In this document: positions 1 to 7,631 of the stretch, piece by piece
Position numbering within the stretch: the stretch's first letter is position 1
How the letters are laid out: each line of letters opens with the position of its first letter
Assembly: GCA_023411775.1 (NCBI GenBank)
Contig: JAEYOL010000012.1
Span: forward strand, 1-21,377
DNA from: Bacteroidota bacterium
GTDB lineage: Bacteria > Bacteroidota > Bacteroidia > Chitinophagales > Chitinophagaceae
Reading direction: 5' to 3'
Length of the DNA: 21,377 nucleotides
The notes under the pieces: model-generated
What the model saw: the letters and a program-made list of their open reading frames with translations, nothing else
Database searches by the model: none
Told to the model about the DNA's origin: nothing
Program-made: the position numbers and the translations under genes

Positions 1-84
1 GTCGTGGAAGAAATAAATGATCACACCTGCCACTACAATTAAAACGCCGGCAGCGATGATCCATTTTCCTGTTTCACTATTCAT
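1..84 (-). CDS. DUF2905 family small membrane protein (5' end only, runs off window)
   Basis: The reverse strand from 84 down to 1 gives an ATG and 28 open codons that continue off the left edge. The peptide begins MNSETGKWIIAAG and then enters a hydrophobic segment (about residues 8-26) ending in YFFHD. The 'TGKWII.AG' start followed by one membrane helix is the typical opening of DUF2905 proteins, which are about 70 residues with two membrane helices and no known function. The start is at 84, so this gene and the endonuclease gene at 134 are divergent and share a 49-bp promoter region. Only the first helix is in view, so the family call rests on a short match. Confidence 0.6.
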   Translation of the reverse strand, partial: MNSETGKWIIAAGVLIVVAGVIIYFFHD

Positions 85-133
85 AAAGCAAATTTAAAGC
101 GTTTGAATTTTGGATGATGTTTAAACAATTACC

Positions 134-796
134 ATGGCAACAACAGTAAACTGGTCCGTAGCCATCAAACCACTTCTCAATAAATACAAGAACACCAAAC
201 ATCCGCTCGAGTACAGAAGTCTTTATCAGCTTCTGGTGATGGTGGTATTATCGGCGCAGGATACGGATAAGAACATCAATAACCTGGCGCCGGAATTTTT
301 CAGGGCTTTTCCCAATATGAAATCATTGTTGAAAGCAAATGATCGTTTACTTTTTCCCTATATCAGCAAAGTGAGAAATTTTGCCAACAAGGCCAACTGG
401 CTGTTGACTATCGCACAGACATTAAAATCGGATAAGAATATACCATTATCGCATGATGAGCTGACTGCGTTGAAAGGTATCGGTAGCAAGTCAGCCAATG
501 TTATATTGCGCGAGGCAGGCAAAAAGCCTGAAGGTGTGATTGTAGACCTGCACGTTGTGCGTGTAGCGCCGCGACTGGGAATTGCAAAAGGCACTGACCC
601 GAAAAAGATCGAAAATCAAATCAAAGAAGTATTACCCGCCCGGCAGTGGGATGCCGGAATGGCTATGTCTTTCCTCGGACGAGAGATCTGCCGGCCAAAG
701 CCCTTGTGTGAAATATGCCTGATGAGGCCTGTTTGTTTATACTACAACACGGTGGTAAAAAAAGAAAGGAAACTTCCAGCCAAATCCGGCCGCTAA
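134..796 (+). CDS. nth: Endonuclease III-like HhH-GPD DNA glycosylase/AP lyase
   Basis: Base-excision repair enzyme predicted to remove oxidised pyrimidines and cleave the abasic site. Length is 220 residues, as in Escherichia coli Nth (211). Visible parts are an LSAQDTD segment (residues 39-45, matching LSAQATD of Nth), a helix-hairpin-helix loop LKGIGSKSA (113-121) with the catalytic lysine K119, and VDLHVVRV with the catalytic aspartate D138. A C-terminal [4Fe-4S] cluster motif has cysteines at 186, 192, 195 and 201. Its spacing is C-x5-C-x2-C-x5-C, one residue shorter in the first gap than the usual x6. The ATG at 134 gives a complete N-terminus. It is transcribed alone, divergently from the DUF2905 gene. 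A related HhH-GPD subfamily with the same chemistry is possible; the glycosylase assignment is firm. Confidence 0.88.
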   Translation: MATTVNWSVAIKPLLNKYKNTKHPLEYRSLYQLLVMVVLSAQDTDKNINNLAPEFFRAFPNMKSLLKANDRLLFPYISKVRNFANKANWLLTIAQTLKSDKNIPLSHDELTALKGIGSKSANVILREAGKKPEGVIVDLHVVRVAPRLGIAKGTDPKKIENQIKEVLPARQWDAGMAMSFLGREICRPKPLCEICLMRPVCLYYNTVVKKERKLPAKSGR

Positions 797-1027
797 CTTA
801 GCTCCCAATGAACTTATCTGTTTGAATTACACTGCTTTTCCTCCAAAAACAGGCTGGTTCCTGCAAATTTTTCGAAAAAACGTGCATGAAAATGCAAAAA
901 AAATGATGTAGATTCGGCAAATAAACGCAGCATTTGTTTTTTTCTTCGACTGTAGCTGTCGTCGGGGTAAAGTAAATGCGACATAAGTTTTATCACGCAG
1001 TAAGTTTGAGTTTAGTTAAGCAGTACG

Positions 1028-1051
1028 GGGGATGCCTTCGCATCCCCTTTT
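1028..1051 (+). terminator. Intrinsic terminator hairpin
   Basis: A perfect 8-bp GC-rich stem, GGGGATGC (1028-1035) with GCATCCCC (1040-1047), has a CTTC tetraloop and is followed directly by TTTT. The orientation of the T-run fits plus-strand transcription. It lies 230 bases past the endonuclease stop and just before the receiver gene promoter, so it either ends the nth transcript or ends a short RNA started at TAAGTTTG (1001-1008). Confidence 0.6.
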
Positions 1052-1066
1052 GTATGCTACAAGGGA

Positions 1067-1095
1067 TTTGATCAAACGGAATTGGATTATTTTTA
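1067..1095 (+). promoter_or_regulatory. Bacteroidota-type promoter for the receiver-like gene
   Basis: TTTG (1067-1070), a 17-base spacer and TATTTTTA (1088-1095) approximate the Bacteroidota -33/-7 pattern TTTG...TAnnTTTG, with the last G replaced by A. It lies directly after the terminator and 15 bases before the ATG at 1111. The 12-mer GGATTATTTTTA recurs before the gene at 7006, also about 20 bases from its start. Confidence 0.4.
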
Positions 1096-1110
1096 TAAGA
1101 ACAAGTGTTT

Positions 1111-1524
1111 ATGCCCGCCTATTTACTTATGATCCAGGCTGACGAGGATGACCGATACCTTACCGAGTCCATATTAAAGGAAATGCATGGAGCGATTCCG
1201 ATGCATTTTATTGGCGGTACAAACGAAATGGATCAATGTATAAAAGATTACGGATTACCAGCAGTTATCCTTGTCAACAACCAGGACCATCGTCATAAGG
1301 CGCTTGAATTAGTGAAATATTTCAAACAGGATGCAAGGCTCGCGCATATTCCCGTTGTGGTGCTGGGCGAAATTACCACAGCTGATTATATCAAAAACTA
1401 CTATCGCGCCGGCGTCAACTCTTATATTACCAAACCTTCCTCCATTGCCGGTATGCGTATGAAGATCCGCGTTTTCCTCGATTATTGGTTCGAGGTTGCG
1501 GAAATACAACAACAGCAGGACTAA
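1111..1524 (+). CDS. Degenerate (pseudo-)receiver domain protein, Rcp1-like
   Basis: A stand-alone response-regulator receiver domain (137 residues from ATG 1111; a GTG at 1105 would add two residues). The overall pattern is that of the single-domain Rcp1-like family: DEDDRYLTE near the N-terminus, a central beta strand AVILVNN, HIPVVVLGE, and YITKPSS followed by VFLDYWFEV at the C-terminus. The phosphorylation chemistry is gone. The two acidic magnesium ligands that normally precede DEDD align with Q9-A10, the phospho-acceptor aspartate aligns with N56, and the switch Thr/Ser aligns with G86. Only K108-P109 is kept. The protein is therefore predicted to act as a constitutive protein-binding domain rather than a phospho-switch. 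A small basic protein follows 48 bases downstream on the same strand and may be cotranscribed. No histidine kinase is in the window. Confidence 0.8.
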   Translation: MPAYLLMIQADEDDRYLTESILKEMHGAIPMHFIGGTNEMDQCIKDYGLPAVILVNNQDHRHKALELVKYFKQDARLAHIPVVVLGEITTADYIKNYYRAGVNSYITKPSSIAGMRMKIRVFLDYWFEVAEIQQQQD

Positions 1525-1572
1525 CATCTCTTGTCACCCGGCGCAGTATTTGATATCGCAATAAGAAGGGTT

Positions 1573-1794
1573 ATGAAAAAGAAAGAAAATTTTTGGCAAC
1601 TCTTAAAGAGACTTGATCAACAGGCAGGAGAATTCAACGTCCACCTGGCAAGAGCAAATATGTATTTCGACCAGGCTGCTCATAAAACACAAACAATCCT
1701 GGAACGCCAGGAGCGCGACCTTCATGAAACGATTGCCAAACTGAAAAAGGCACTCAAAAAAATGAAAAAGGAAAAGAAACACAAAAAGGACTAA
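1573..1794 (+). CDS. Small basic coiled-coil protein, unknown function
   Basis: A 73-residue protein starting at the ATG at 1573, preceded by an AAGAAGGG stretch that could serve as a ribosome site; an in-frame TTG at 1531 lies upstream but its extra 14 residues look non-coding. The middle of the protein (residues 20-60) is a continuous helix-forming stretch rich in Gln, Glu, Ala and Leu, and the last 23 residues are very lysine-rich (KKALKKMKKEKKHKKD). No membrane segment or known motif is seen. It lies just after the degenerate receiver gene in the same direction, which suggests coexpression. Its charge suggests binding to nucleic acid or an acidic partner, but that is inference. Confidence 0.6.
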   Translation: MKKKENFWQLLKRLDQQAGEFNVHLARANMYFDQAAHKTQTILERQERDLHETIAKLKKALKKMKKEKKHKKD

Positions 1795-1940
1795 GTAGCC
1801 AATATTTTTCCAATTGGCTCTCAGTTCATTAGCAGGATTATATGATTTACTGATCTGCATCAATCCTAATCCTGTTATTATCCCTTAGATTTGCGGCCTC
1901 GAATTTGCAGCGTTGATCTTGTGATTTTTAGTGGTCTATA

Positions 1941-1971
1941 TACTAAAACAACTTATAATGTTGTTTTAGTA
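1941..1971. promoter_or_regulatory. 12-bp perfect inverted repeat upstream of exported protein gene
   Basis: TACTAAAACAAC (1941-1952) and GTTGTTTTAGTA (1960-1971) are exact reverse complements separated by TTATAAT. The dyad ends 13 bases before the ATG at 1985. Its position and symmetry suit an operator for a dimeric repressor, or an mRNA hairpin that partly occludes the start. It is not followed by a T-run, so it is unlikely to be a terminator. Confidence 0.5.
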
Positions 1972-1984
1972 AAAACCCAGCACT

Positions 1985-2437
1985 ATGAAAAAACTACTAC
2001 CCTTGATGCTACTATTGCCTGTATTGGCTTTATCCCAACCCGATTGTGAAAGCCATTTTGCAGCTGGTGTATCTTATGTTTTGCCAAAAGGCGTTTCAGC
2101 CGAAGGCTCTTACTTTGTCAACCGCTTTAACGCGGGCATAGGTGTCGCATATAACCTCGCAGCCGGTTCTACCGTAAAGAATGGGGTGAATGAATATGAA
2201 CTCCCCGGTAACTCACTTGATATATTTGCGTATGCGGGTTATAAAGTTGTACAGGTCGACTATGTAGTATCCGCCTTTCTTAATGCGGGTTATACTATGG
2301 GCAACGTCGAAGGCCTTCAACCTTTTATTTCTTCAAAAATACTTTTCCCCGCCGGGCAAAAAGCATTTAGTGTCGAACCGTTTTACATATTCAATCGGGG
2401 TATGAGTGCAAGGGCTACTTTATATCTCAAATTGTAG
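1985..2437 (+). CDS. Exported small barrel-like protein, unknown function
   Basis: A 150-residue protein with a clear signal peptide: MKK, a Leu-rich core and a cleavage region around ALSQ (residues 15-18). The mature part is rich in alternating aromatic/glycine stretches such as GVSYVLPKGVSAEGSYFVN, AYAGYKVVQVDYVVSAFLNAGY and VEPFYIFNRGMSARATLYLKL, and it ends in hydrophobic LKL. This resembles short outer-membrane beta-barrels, but no specific family is recognised. It stands alone, with its own dyad upstream (1941-1971) and about 90 bases before the carboxylase operon. A soluble beta-sandwich is an alternative. Confidence 0.65.
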   Translation: MKKLLPLMLLLPVLALSQPDCESHFAAGVSYVLPKGVSAEGSYFVNRFNAGIGVAYNLAAGSTVKNGVNEYELPGNSLDIFAYAGYKVVQVDYVVSAFLNAGYTMGNVEGLQPFISSKILFPAGQKAFSVEPFYIFNRGMSARATLYLKL

Positions 2438-2529
2438 ACAAGCTGCGAACAACACCTGCAACACCACACCACTAACCACAAAGCTGCTTTTCAAATCTGG
2501 AATTCTTATATTACAGGTTAAAGCTGCCT

Positions 2530-3018
2530 ATGCCAGGTGATAAAAAATACAAAATAACTACCAACGGGTTTGTTTTCTTCTTTACACAGCAGGACATTGC
2601 AAAAGCTGACGGTGTTGAAATTGCTCCTGGTAAGTATCATTTCTTAAAAGATCATCAAAGCGTCTCTGCAGAGATCAAAAGCGCCGATCTGAATGCAAAA
2701 ACCATTCGGGTTGAAATAGATGGAGAAACCTTTACGGTTGTTATAAAAACGGAACTCGAACAGGTTTTGGAGAAAATGGGTTTAAGTGCCGGTAAAGGAA
2801 AGCAACACAAGGAGATCAAGGCCCCTATGCCAGGGCTGGTATTGAACATTGCGGTTACCGAAGGCCAGCACGTGATAGAAGGTGATAAGATATTAATTCT
2901 TGAAGCCATGAAAATGGAAAACAATATAATGACACACACCAATGCCAGGGTCAGCCGGATAGCGGTAGAAGAAGGACAGGCAGTTGAAAAGGGCCAAGTG
3001 TTGGTGGAGCTGGAGTAA
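2530..3018 (+). CDS. Biotin carboxyl carrier subunit of acyl-CoA carboxylase
   Basis: Carries the biotin that moves CO2 from the biotin carboxylase to the carboxyltransferase. It has 162 residues. The C-terminal 70 residues form a biotinyl/lipoyl domain beginning at KAPMPGLV (97-104), with the biotinylation motif EAMKMENN (125-132) and acceptor K128. The N-terminal half (1-90) is a separate small beta-rich region, as in stand-alone carrier proteins that sit beside propionyl-CoA carboxylase genes. It is the first gene of a three-gene operon; the biotin carboxylase starts 28 bases after its stop. No membrane helix is present, so this is not an oxaloacetate decarboxylase subunit. Confidence 0.9.
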   Translation: MPGDKKYKITTNGFVFFFTQQDIAKADGVEIAPGKYHFLKDHQSVSAEIKSADLNAKTIRVEIDGETFTVVIKTELEQVLEKMGLSAGKGKQHKEIKAPMPGLVLNIAVTEGQHVIEGDKILILEAMKMENNIMTHTNARVSRIAVEEGQAVEKGQVLVELE

Positions 3019-3046
3019 TCTGGTACTTAATTAAGTTTAACCGCCA

Positions 3047-4525
3047 ATGAAAAAAATACTTGTCGCCAATCGCGGAGAGATCGCGCTCAGGATCATGCGC
3101 ACCCTTCGTAAGATGGGCATCTCCTCTGTGGCAGTCTTTTCAGAAGCCGACAGGATGGCGCCTCATGTACGCTATGCTGATGAAGCAGTTTGCCTCGGTG
3201 CCTCACCTGCCGCACAGTCCTATCTGAACGGAGAGAAAATAATTGCTTTTGCAACGGAACTCGGGGTTGACGGTATTCACCCTGGTTACGGGTTCCTGAG
3301 TGAGAATGCTGAATTTGTTGAAGCAGTCACACGTGCGGGTATCAAATTTATTGGGCCTCGTGCCAACGCCATGCGGATCATGGGCTCCAAGCTGGCTGCA
3401 AAGGACGCGGTTAAAAAATATAATATCCCGATGGTGCCGGGGATTGACAAAGCAATTAGCGATCTTGGAAATGCCAAAAAGATCGCCGATGATATTGGTT
3501 ATCCTGTCCTGATAAAGGCATCTGCCGGTGGTGGTGGAAAGGGTATGCGCAAGGTGGAGAAGGAGAATGATCTGGAAGAACAAATGGAACGTGCGATCAG
3601 CGAAGCAAGATCCGCGTTTGGCGATGGCTCAGTATTTATCGAGAAGTATGTTAGCTCACCACGTCATATAGAAATACAGGTGTTGGCCGACGAACATGGT
3701 AACATCGTCCATTTATTTGAACGCGAATGCAGCATTCAGCGTCGACATCAGAAAGTGGTGGAAGAGTCGCCTTCCGCAATAGTAACCCCCGAGTTGAGAA
3801 ACGCTATGGGGGAAGCTGCTGTGAAAGTGGCGCGGGCTTGTGGTTACACCAGTACAGGTACAGTCGAATTCCTGTTGGATGATAAAATGAATTTTTATTT
3901 TTTGGAGATGAATACCCGCCTGCAGGTAGAGCATCCGGTTACAGAAATGATCACCGGTATCGATCTTGTAGCTGAACAAATAAAAATTGCACGCGGTGAA
4001 AAGCTGGCCTTCACCCAGGATGATATAAATATTAACGGCCATGCGATTGAACTTCGCGTGTATGCTGAGGATCCGCTAAATGATTTCCTGCCATCGATCG
4101 GCCAGTTGTCTGTGTACCAACCACCCGCCGGTGATGGGATCAGGGTTGATGACGGCTATGAGCAGGGTCAGACTATTCCCGTGTATTATGACCCGATGAT
4201 CGCTAAGCTGGTGACCCACGGCAGCACACGCACTGAAGCGATTGCCAAAATGAAAATGGCAATTGGCAATTACCTGGTTAAAGGGGTCGCGACTACTTTA
4301 CCCTTCGGTTCATTTGTTATGAATCATGAAGCGTTTTTGTCGGGGCAGTTTGATACCCATTTTATAAATAAGTTTTACACACCCGAGGACATCTCATCAC
4401 TACAAAAGCAAAAAGCTGAGATGGCTTCAATGGTAGCTTTAAAATATTTTTTAGACCGGCAAAAAGAAACACGGCCGGTTGAAGCAGTTCCGACGAACTG
4501 GAAGTCCAGGTTGAACGATAAATAA
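3047..4525 (+). CDS. Acyl-CoA carboxylase, biotin carboxylase subunit
   Basis: ATP-dependent carboxylation of biotin on the carrier protein. Its 492 residues are somewhat longer than Escherichia coli AccC (449), with about 40 extra C-terminal residues. The N-terminal domain starts [13 protein letters not shown] (4-16) and has [10 protein letters not shown] (78-87). The ATP-grasp domain has the glycine loop [11 protein letters not shown] (157-167), C228 and K236 in [10 protein letters not shown], and E287, R291 and E295 in the [11 protein letters not shown] stretch (287-297). R337 (HAIELR) matches the catalytic arginine R338 of AccC. All key residues are present. It lies between the carrier and carboxyltransferase genes, and only 7 bases separate it from the latter. 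The context favours the alpha role of a propionyl-CoA or acetyl/propionyl-CoA carboxylase rather than fatty-acid-synthesis AccC. Confidence 0.93.
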   Translation: MKKILVANRGEIALRIMRTLRKMGISSVAVFSEADRMAPHVRYADEAVCLGASPAAQSYLNGEKIIAFATELGVDGIHPGYGFLSENAEFVEAVTRAGIKFIGPRANAMRIMGSKLAAKDAVKKYNIPMVPGIDKAISDLGNAKKIADDIGYPVLIKASAGGGGKGMRKVEKENDLEEQMERAISEARSAFGDGSVFIEKYVSSPRHIEIQVLADEHGNIVHLFERECSIQRRHQKVVEESPSAIVTPELRNAMGEAAVKVARACGYTSTGTVEFLLDDKMNFYFLEMNTRLQVEHPVTEMITGIDLVAEQIKIARGEKLAFTQDDININGHAIELRVYAEDPLNDFLPSIGQLSVYQPPAGDGIRVDDGYEQGQTIPVYYDPMIAKLVTHGSTRTEAIAKMKMAIGNYLVKGVATTLPFGSFVMNHEAFLSGQFDTHFINKFYTPEDISSLQKQKAEMASMVALKYFLDRQKETRPVEAVPTNWKSRLNDK

Positions 4526-4532
4526 ATTTCTT

Positions 4533-6077
4533 ATGAAGAAAGCGAAAACGGATATCCTGCGCCAAAAGATCGACGAGGGTAGAAGAGGTGGTGGCGCTGC
4601 TCGCAATGAAGCACAGCACAAAAAAGGAAAACTGACAGCGAGAGAACGGGTTGAACTGCTGATGGATGCCGGATCTTTCCAGGAAATAGGTGCCCTGGTA
4701 CTTCATCGTACCCGTGACTTCGGCATGGATTCCCAACAATTTTATGGCGATGGGGTGATCACAGGTTATGGCACGATCAACGGCCGGCTTGTTTACATAT
4801 TTGCACAGGATTTTACAGTCTTTGGGGGATCGCTATCTGAAACACATGCTGAAAAAATTTGCAAGGTGATGGACCTCGCCATGAAAACCGGTGCCCCCAT
4901 GATCGGGTTGAACGATTCAGGCGGCGCCCGTATACAGGAAGGTGTAAGATCACTGGGTGGTTATGCTGATATTTTTTATCGCAATGTTTTATCATCTGGT
5001 GTTATTCCCCAGATCTCAGCGATCATGGGGCCCTGCGCTGGTGGTGCCGTGTATTCACCGGCCATGACAGATTTTACATTGATGGTGGAGAATACCAGCT
5101 ATATGTTTGTGACTGGTCCAAATGTGGTAAAAACAGTCACCAAAGAAGAAGTAAGTGCAGAAGAACTCGGTGGTGCGTATACGCATTTCAGCAAATCAGG
5201 CGTCACTCACCTTACCGCAGCAAACGATATGGATTGTATCGCGCAGGTTAAAAAGTTGTTGAGCTATATGCCGCAAAATTGCGAAGACAGCACCCCGCGG
5301 CTGCCATATACACCGGTTGATGAAACACGGGAGGAACTGGAGTCGATCGTTCCCGAAAGCAACAACCAGCCATACGATATGCGTTCTGTGATCGCCGGGA
5401 TCTGCGATACGGAATCATTTTTCGAAATACAAAAAGAGTTTGCGTCAAATATCGTGGTTGGTTTTGCACGACTCGCTGGCCGGAGTATTGGTATTGTAGC
5501 CAACCAGCCCATGAGCCTCGCGGGCGTACTCGATATAAACAGTTCCAAAAAGGCAGCCCGGTTCACCCGTTTCTGTGATTGCTTCAATATACCCTTGCTG
5601 GTGTTGGTAGATGTTCCAGGTTTTCTCCCCGGCACCGACCAGGAATGGAATGGTATTATAACCAATGGAGCTAAACTACTTTTTGCACTTAGCGAAGCTA
5701 CAGTACCACGTGTGACCGTAATTACACGCAAGGCCTATGGGGGTGCATATGATGTGATGAATTCAAAACATATCGGTGCGGACCTGAACTATGCCTGGCC
5801 AACAGCCGAGATAGCTGTTATGGGTGCGAAGGGAGCGAGTGAGATCATTTTCAAAAAGGAGATCACGGAAGCTGATGACCCGGTCGCAAAACTGGCTGAC
5901 AAAGAAGCGGAATATGCGAAAAAATTTGCAACTCCTTACCTGGCTGCAGAGCGTGGCTTCATTGATGAAGTGATAGAGCCACGGGAAACACGGAAGAAGC
6001 TCATTCACGCGTATGCGATGTTGGAAAATAAAGTAGCAAAACTTCCGAAGAAAAAGCACGGTAACATCCCTTTGTGA
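4533..6077 (+). CDS. pccB: Acyl-CoA carboxylase, carboxyltransferase (beta) subunit, propionyl-CoA type
   Basis: Transfers CO2 from carboxybiotin to an acyl-CoA. Its 514 residues match PccB/AccB-type beta subunits, which combine both crotonase-fold halves in one chain. N-half: [13 protein letters not shown] (31-43) and an oxyanion-loop stretch [11 protein letters not shown] (127-137), then [12 protein letters not shown] (166-177). C-half: [12 protein letters not shown] (360-371), [11 protein letters not shown] (399-409) and ADLNYAWP (416-423). D407 in GAYDVM corresponds to the Asp (D422 in Streptomyces PccB) associated with propionyl-CoA preference. Substrate is inferred from that residue, not shown. 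The product, methylmalonyl-CoA, would feed succinyl-CoA metabolism. Last gene of the operon; no terminator of its own is evident before the convergent lipoprotein gene. Confidence 0.92.
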   Translation: MKKAKTDILRQKIDEGRRGGGAARNEAQHKKGKLTARERVELLMDAGSFQEIGALVLHRTRDFGMDSQQFYGDGVITGYGTINGRLVYIFAQDFTVFGGSLSETHAEKICKVMDLAMKTGAPMIGLNDSGGARIQEGVRSLGGYADIFYRNVLSSGVIPQISAIMGPCAGGAVYSPAMTDFTLMVENTSYMFVTGPNVVKTVTKEEVSAEELGGAYTHFSKSGVTHLTAANDMDCIAQVKKLLSYMPQNCEDSTPRLPYTPVDETREELESIVPESNNQPYDMRSVIAGICDTESFFEIQKEFASNIVVGFARLAGRSIGIVANQPMSLAGVLDINSSKKAARFTRFCDCFNIPLLVLVDVPGFLPGTDQEWNGIITNGAKLLFALSEATVPRVTVITRKAYGGAYDVMNSKHIGADLNYAWPTAEIAVMGAKGASEIIFKKEITEADDPVAKLADKEAEYAKKFATPYLAAERGFIDEVIEPRETRKKLIHAYAMLENKVAKLPKKKHGNIPL

Positions 6078-6111
6078 TGTTTTGTAAAAACTCAATCAAC
6101 CGTAACTGATA

Positions 6112-6149
6112 GACAAAATAAAAGCCCCGGTGCTTACTGCACGCGGGGC
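6112..6149 (-). terminator. Intrinsic terminator of the PepSY-like gene
   Basis: GCCCCGGTGC (6124-6133) pairs with GCACGCGGGGC (6139-6149) with a single bulged base and a 5-base loop. On the minus strand it is followed by a T-rich run (complement of 6115-6123). It lies 22 bases past the stop of the minus-strand gene at 6172. The plus-strand side has no T-run, so it would serve the operon from the left only weakly. Confidence 0.7.
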
Positions 6150-6171
6150 CTCTATGGTTTCACAAGGCGAA

Positions 6172-6714
6172 TTATTTTATCTTTTCTTTCAAAACATTTC
6201 CATCTGCGTCTATCAATAATTTAACCTTGCTGTCATCAGCTTTTTTCAACTTGATCTCGTAAGCCATCCTGTCTTTTTGAAATTCGCGGTCTACTTTGTC
6301 AATTGTGTAGTCCGCGTATCTTTCGCTGATCAGTGTTGTCACGGCCGGGGGGAGCTGGGTATGGTCTCTCATGGTATAGGCTGAGCCAATCCAGTTGCCG
6401 TCATTATCATACCAGGCATAATAATTCTCGTTGTCCATATCGAACCGTACCAGGTAATCATCATTTTGGAGGGAAGTCCATCCTGCCATTTCCCAATCGA
6501 TGGGAGTTTCAACGGCCATGTCATAATTACTCCATACTACATTTGTCGCATTGGGATATTGCGTGGTAAATGCAGTTTGAATTGTAGGACTCACCGTTAC
6601 GGAAGATGATGTCGTTCCTGTTGTATCCGTATCGGTTGCCTGGTACGCAGGCTTACAGGATGCAAATGCGAACGTGGCGCCAGCCGCCACCACCAGGAAG
6701 TTTCTGAATTTCAT
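6172..6714 (-). CDS. PepSY-like (DUF2874-type) exported lipoprotein
   Basis: A 180-residue protein with an N-terminal export signal ending FAFASC, where C20 is a plausible lipidation site. After a Thr/Ser-rich linker (25-42) there are two related segments. One starts VSPTIQTAFTTQYPNATNVV (41-60) and runs through acidic-aromatic MDNENYYAWYDNDG. The other starts about residue 122 (LPPAVTTLISERYADYTIDK) and ends KLLIDADGNVLKEKI. The 'F..qYPnA..v.W' and 'liDadGnvl' patterns are those of PepSY-like domains in Bacteroidota periplasmic proteins. Role is unknown; members are thought to bind or inhibit partners. It is convergent with the carboxylase operon and monocistronic, with its own terminator. 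Confidence 0.75.
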   Translation of the reverse strand: MKFRNFLVVAAGATFAFASCKPAYQATDTDTTGTTSSSVTVSPTIQTAFTTQYPNATNVVWSNYDMAVETPIDWEMAGWTSLQNDDYLVRFDMDNENYYAWYDNDGNWIGSAYTMRDHTQLPPAVTTLISERYADYTIDKVDREFQKDRMAYEIKLKKADDSKVKLLIDADGNVLKEKIK

Positions 6715-7005
6715 ACGTTCAAGTTTTTAAGATTAATAAAACGGATGGCGTTTGTTATACTTGCCAATGCTACAACTATGCCAGCCTGACCAGCGTTTGA
6801 TATCAGTTGTCTATTGCTTAAGCGGGGGCATGATTGCCACAGCAGGGGGGAGGCTTTTACGCATTAACTGAAAACGGGATATTTTCAAATAATGTTAAAA
6901 TAGACTGGAAAACCGGGTATTTGGCGATGTTGATAAAACTAAAGGCTGCAGAATTTTCAATTCAAAATAGTTCGGATTATTTTTACCTGATCCAATACAT
7001 GCTTC

Positions 7006-7596
7006 ATGAAAATCTATCTGCTTACAGCCGGCTTAGCTGCCTATACATTCTGTTTTGCCGATCCGGTAACAACAGCAGTAAATTCTCCAATACCCCAGGT
7101 ACGAGATAGTGTGGGACCCACTATACCTTCCACCACCATGATGTTTGCGGAGATCCTTAATACTCTCGGACTTCAACAAAATTTTGAATTAAAAGAATCT
7201 AAAGTTGCTAATATAGAAGCTTCTATTTCCCGCCGGAAAAGGTATATTTTATACAACCCGGGTTATATTAACTGGATCAATAAAACGACCGGTGACAAAT
7301 GGGCGGCGATGGCTTTACTGGCGCACGAGATCGGGCATCATCTTAATGGACATACAATACGTAAATCCGGAAGCAGACCTGAACTCGAACTTGAAGCTGA
7401 TGAGTTTGCAGGATTCGTAATGCAAAAACTGGGGGCCACACTTGAACAATCACAGAGGGTCATGCTTTACATCGCCAGTACTACCGGTTCTAAAACACAC
7501 CCGGGAAGGGCATTGCGAAAAGATGCGATTCAAAAAGGCTGGAACAGGGCCGCAGCACGTGCCGGTAACCTGGCAACAACACATCAAAAGAAATAA
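7006..7596 (+). CDS. Secreted M48-type zinc metallopeptidase-like protein
   Basis: A 196-residue protein with an N-terminal signal peptide (MKIYLLTAGLAAYTFCFA). The zinc-peptidase motif LLAHEIGHHLNGH places HEIGH at residues 107-111. A downstream ELEADEFAG places the third ligand at E128 with D132 after it. This HExxH...ExxAD arrangement is that of M48 (Oma1/HtpX/BepA) peptidases. Unlike HtpX it has no membrane helices beyond the signal, and unlike BepA it has no TPR tail, so it looks like a minimal periplasmic or outer-membrane-associated peptidase. The front part (40-95) is a short unrecognised region. A promoter-like TATTTTTA (6978-6985) lies 20 bases before the start. The substrate is unknown. 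Confidence 0.8.
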   Translation: MKIYLLTAGLAAYTFCFADPVTTAVNSPIPQVRDSVGPTIPSTTMMFAEILNTLGLQQNFELKESKVANIEASISRRKRYILYNPGYINWINKTTGDKWAAMALLAHEIGHHLNGHTIRKSGSRPELELEADEFAGFVMQKLGATLEQSQRVMLYIASTTGSKTHPGRALRKDAIQKGWNRAAARAGNLATTHQKK

Positions 7597-7631
7597 GGAG
7601 GGCTACCTGCCTATTTAGGAAAATCCAGGCA

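Larger units (their letters stand above)
797..1110. other. Intergenic region with AT-rich dyads, a terminator and promoter-like sites
   Basis: About 310 bases lie between the endonuclease and receiver genes. They contain a short AT-rich dyad near 869-880 (TTTTTCGAAAAA), a mini-hairpin with a GAAA loop at about 885-898 (TGCAT-GAAA-ATGCA), a perfect TAnnTTTG match (TAAGTTTG, 1001-1008), and a clear hairpin-plus-T-run at 1028-1051. A promoter-like pair follows at 1067-1095. A 60-codon reverse frame (814-996) exists, but I see no family similarity in it. The section 900-1051 could be the end of a small RNA or simply the trailer of the upstream gene. Confidence 0.5.

Noticed and set aside
814..996. 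60-codon minus-strand frame in the nth-receiver gap
   Set aside because: Odd composition (runs of Phe from T-rich DNA), no family pattern, no ribosome site; treated as chance.
1797..1819. 7-bp inverted repeat AGCCAAT/ATTGGCT
   Set aside because: Short arms, 9-base loop and no T-run; not strong enough for a terminator call.
3025..3036. 12-base palindrome ACTTAATTAAGT between carrier and carboxylase genes
   Set aside because: AT-rich palindrome inside a tight operon; likely chance.
6834..7109. 91-codon plus-strand frame before the metallopeptidase
   Set aside because: It overlaps the signal peptide region of the better supported gene at 7006 in another frame and has no protein-like pattern.
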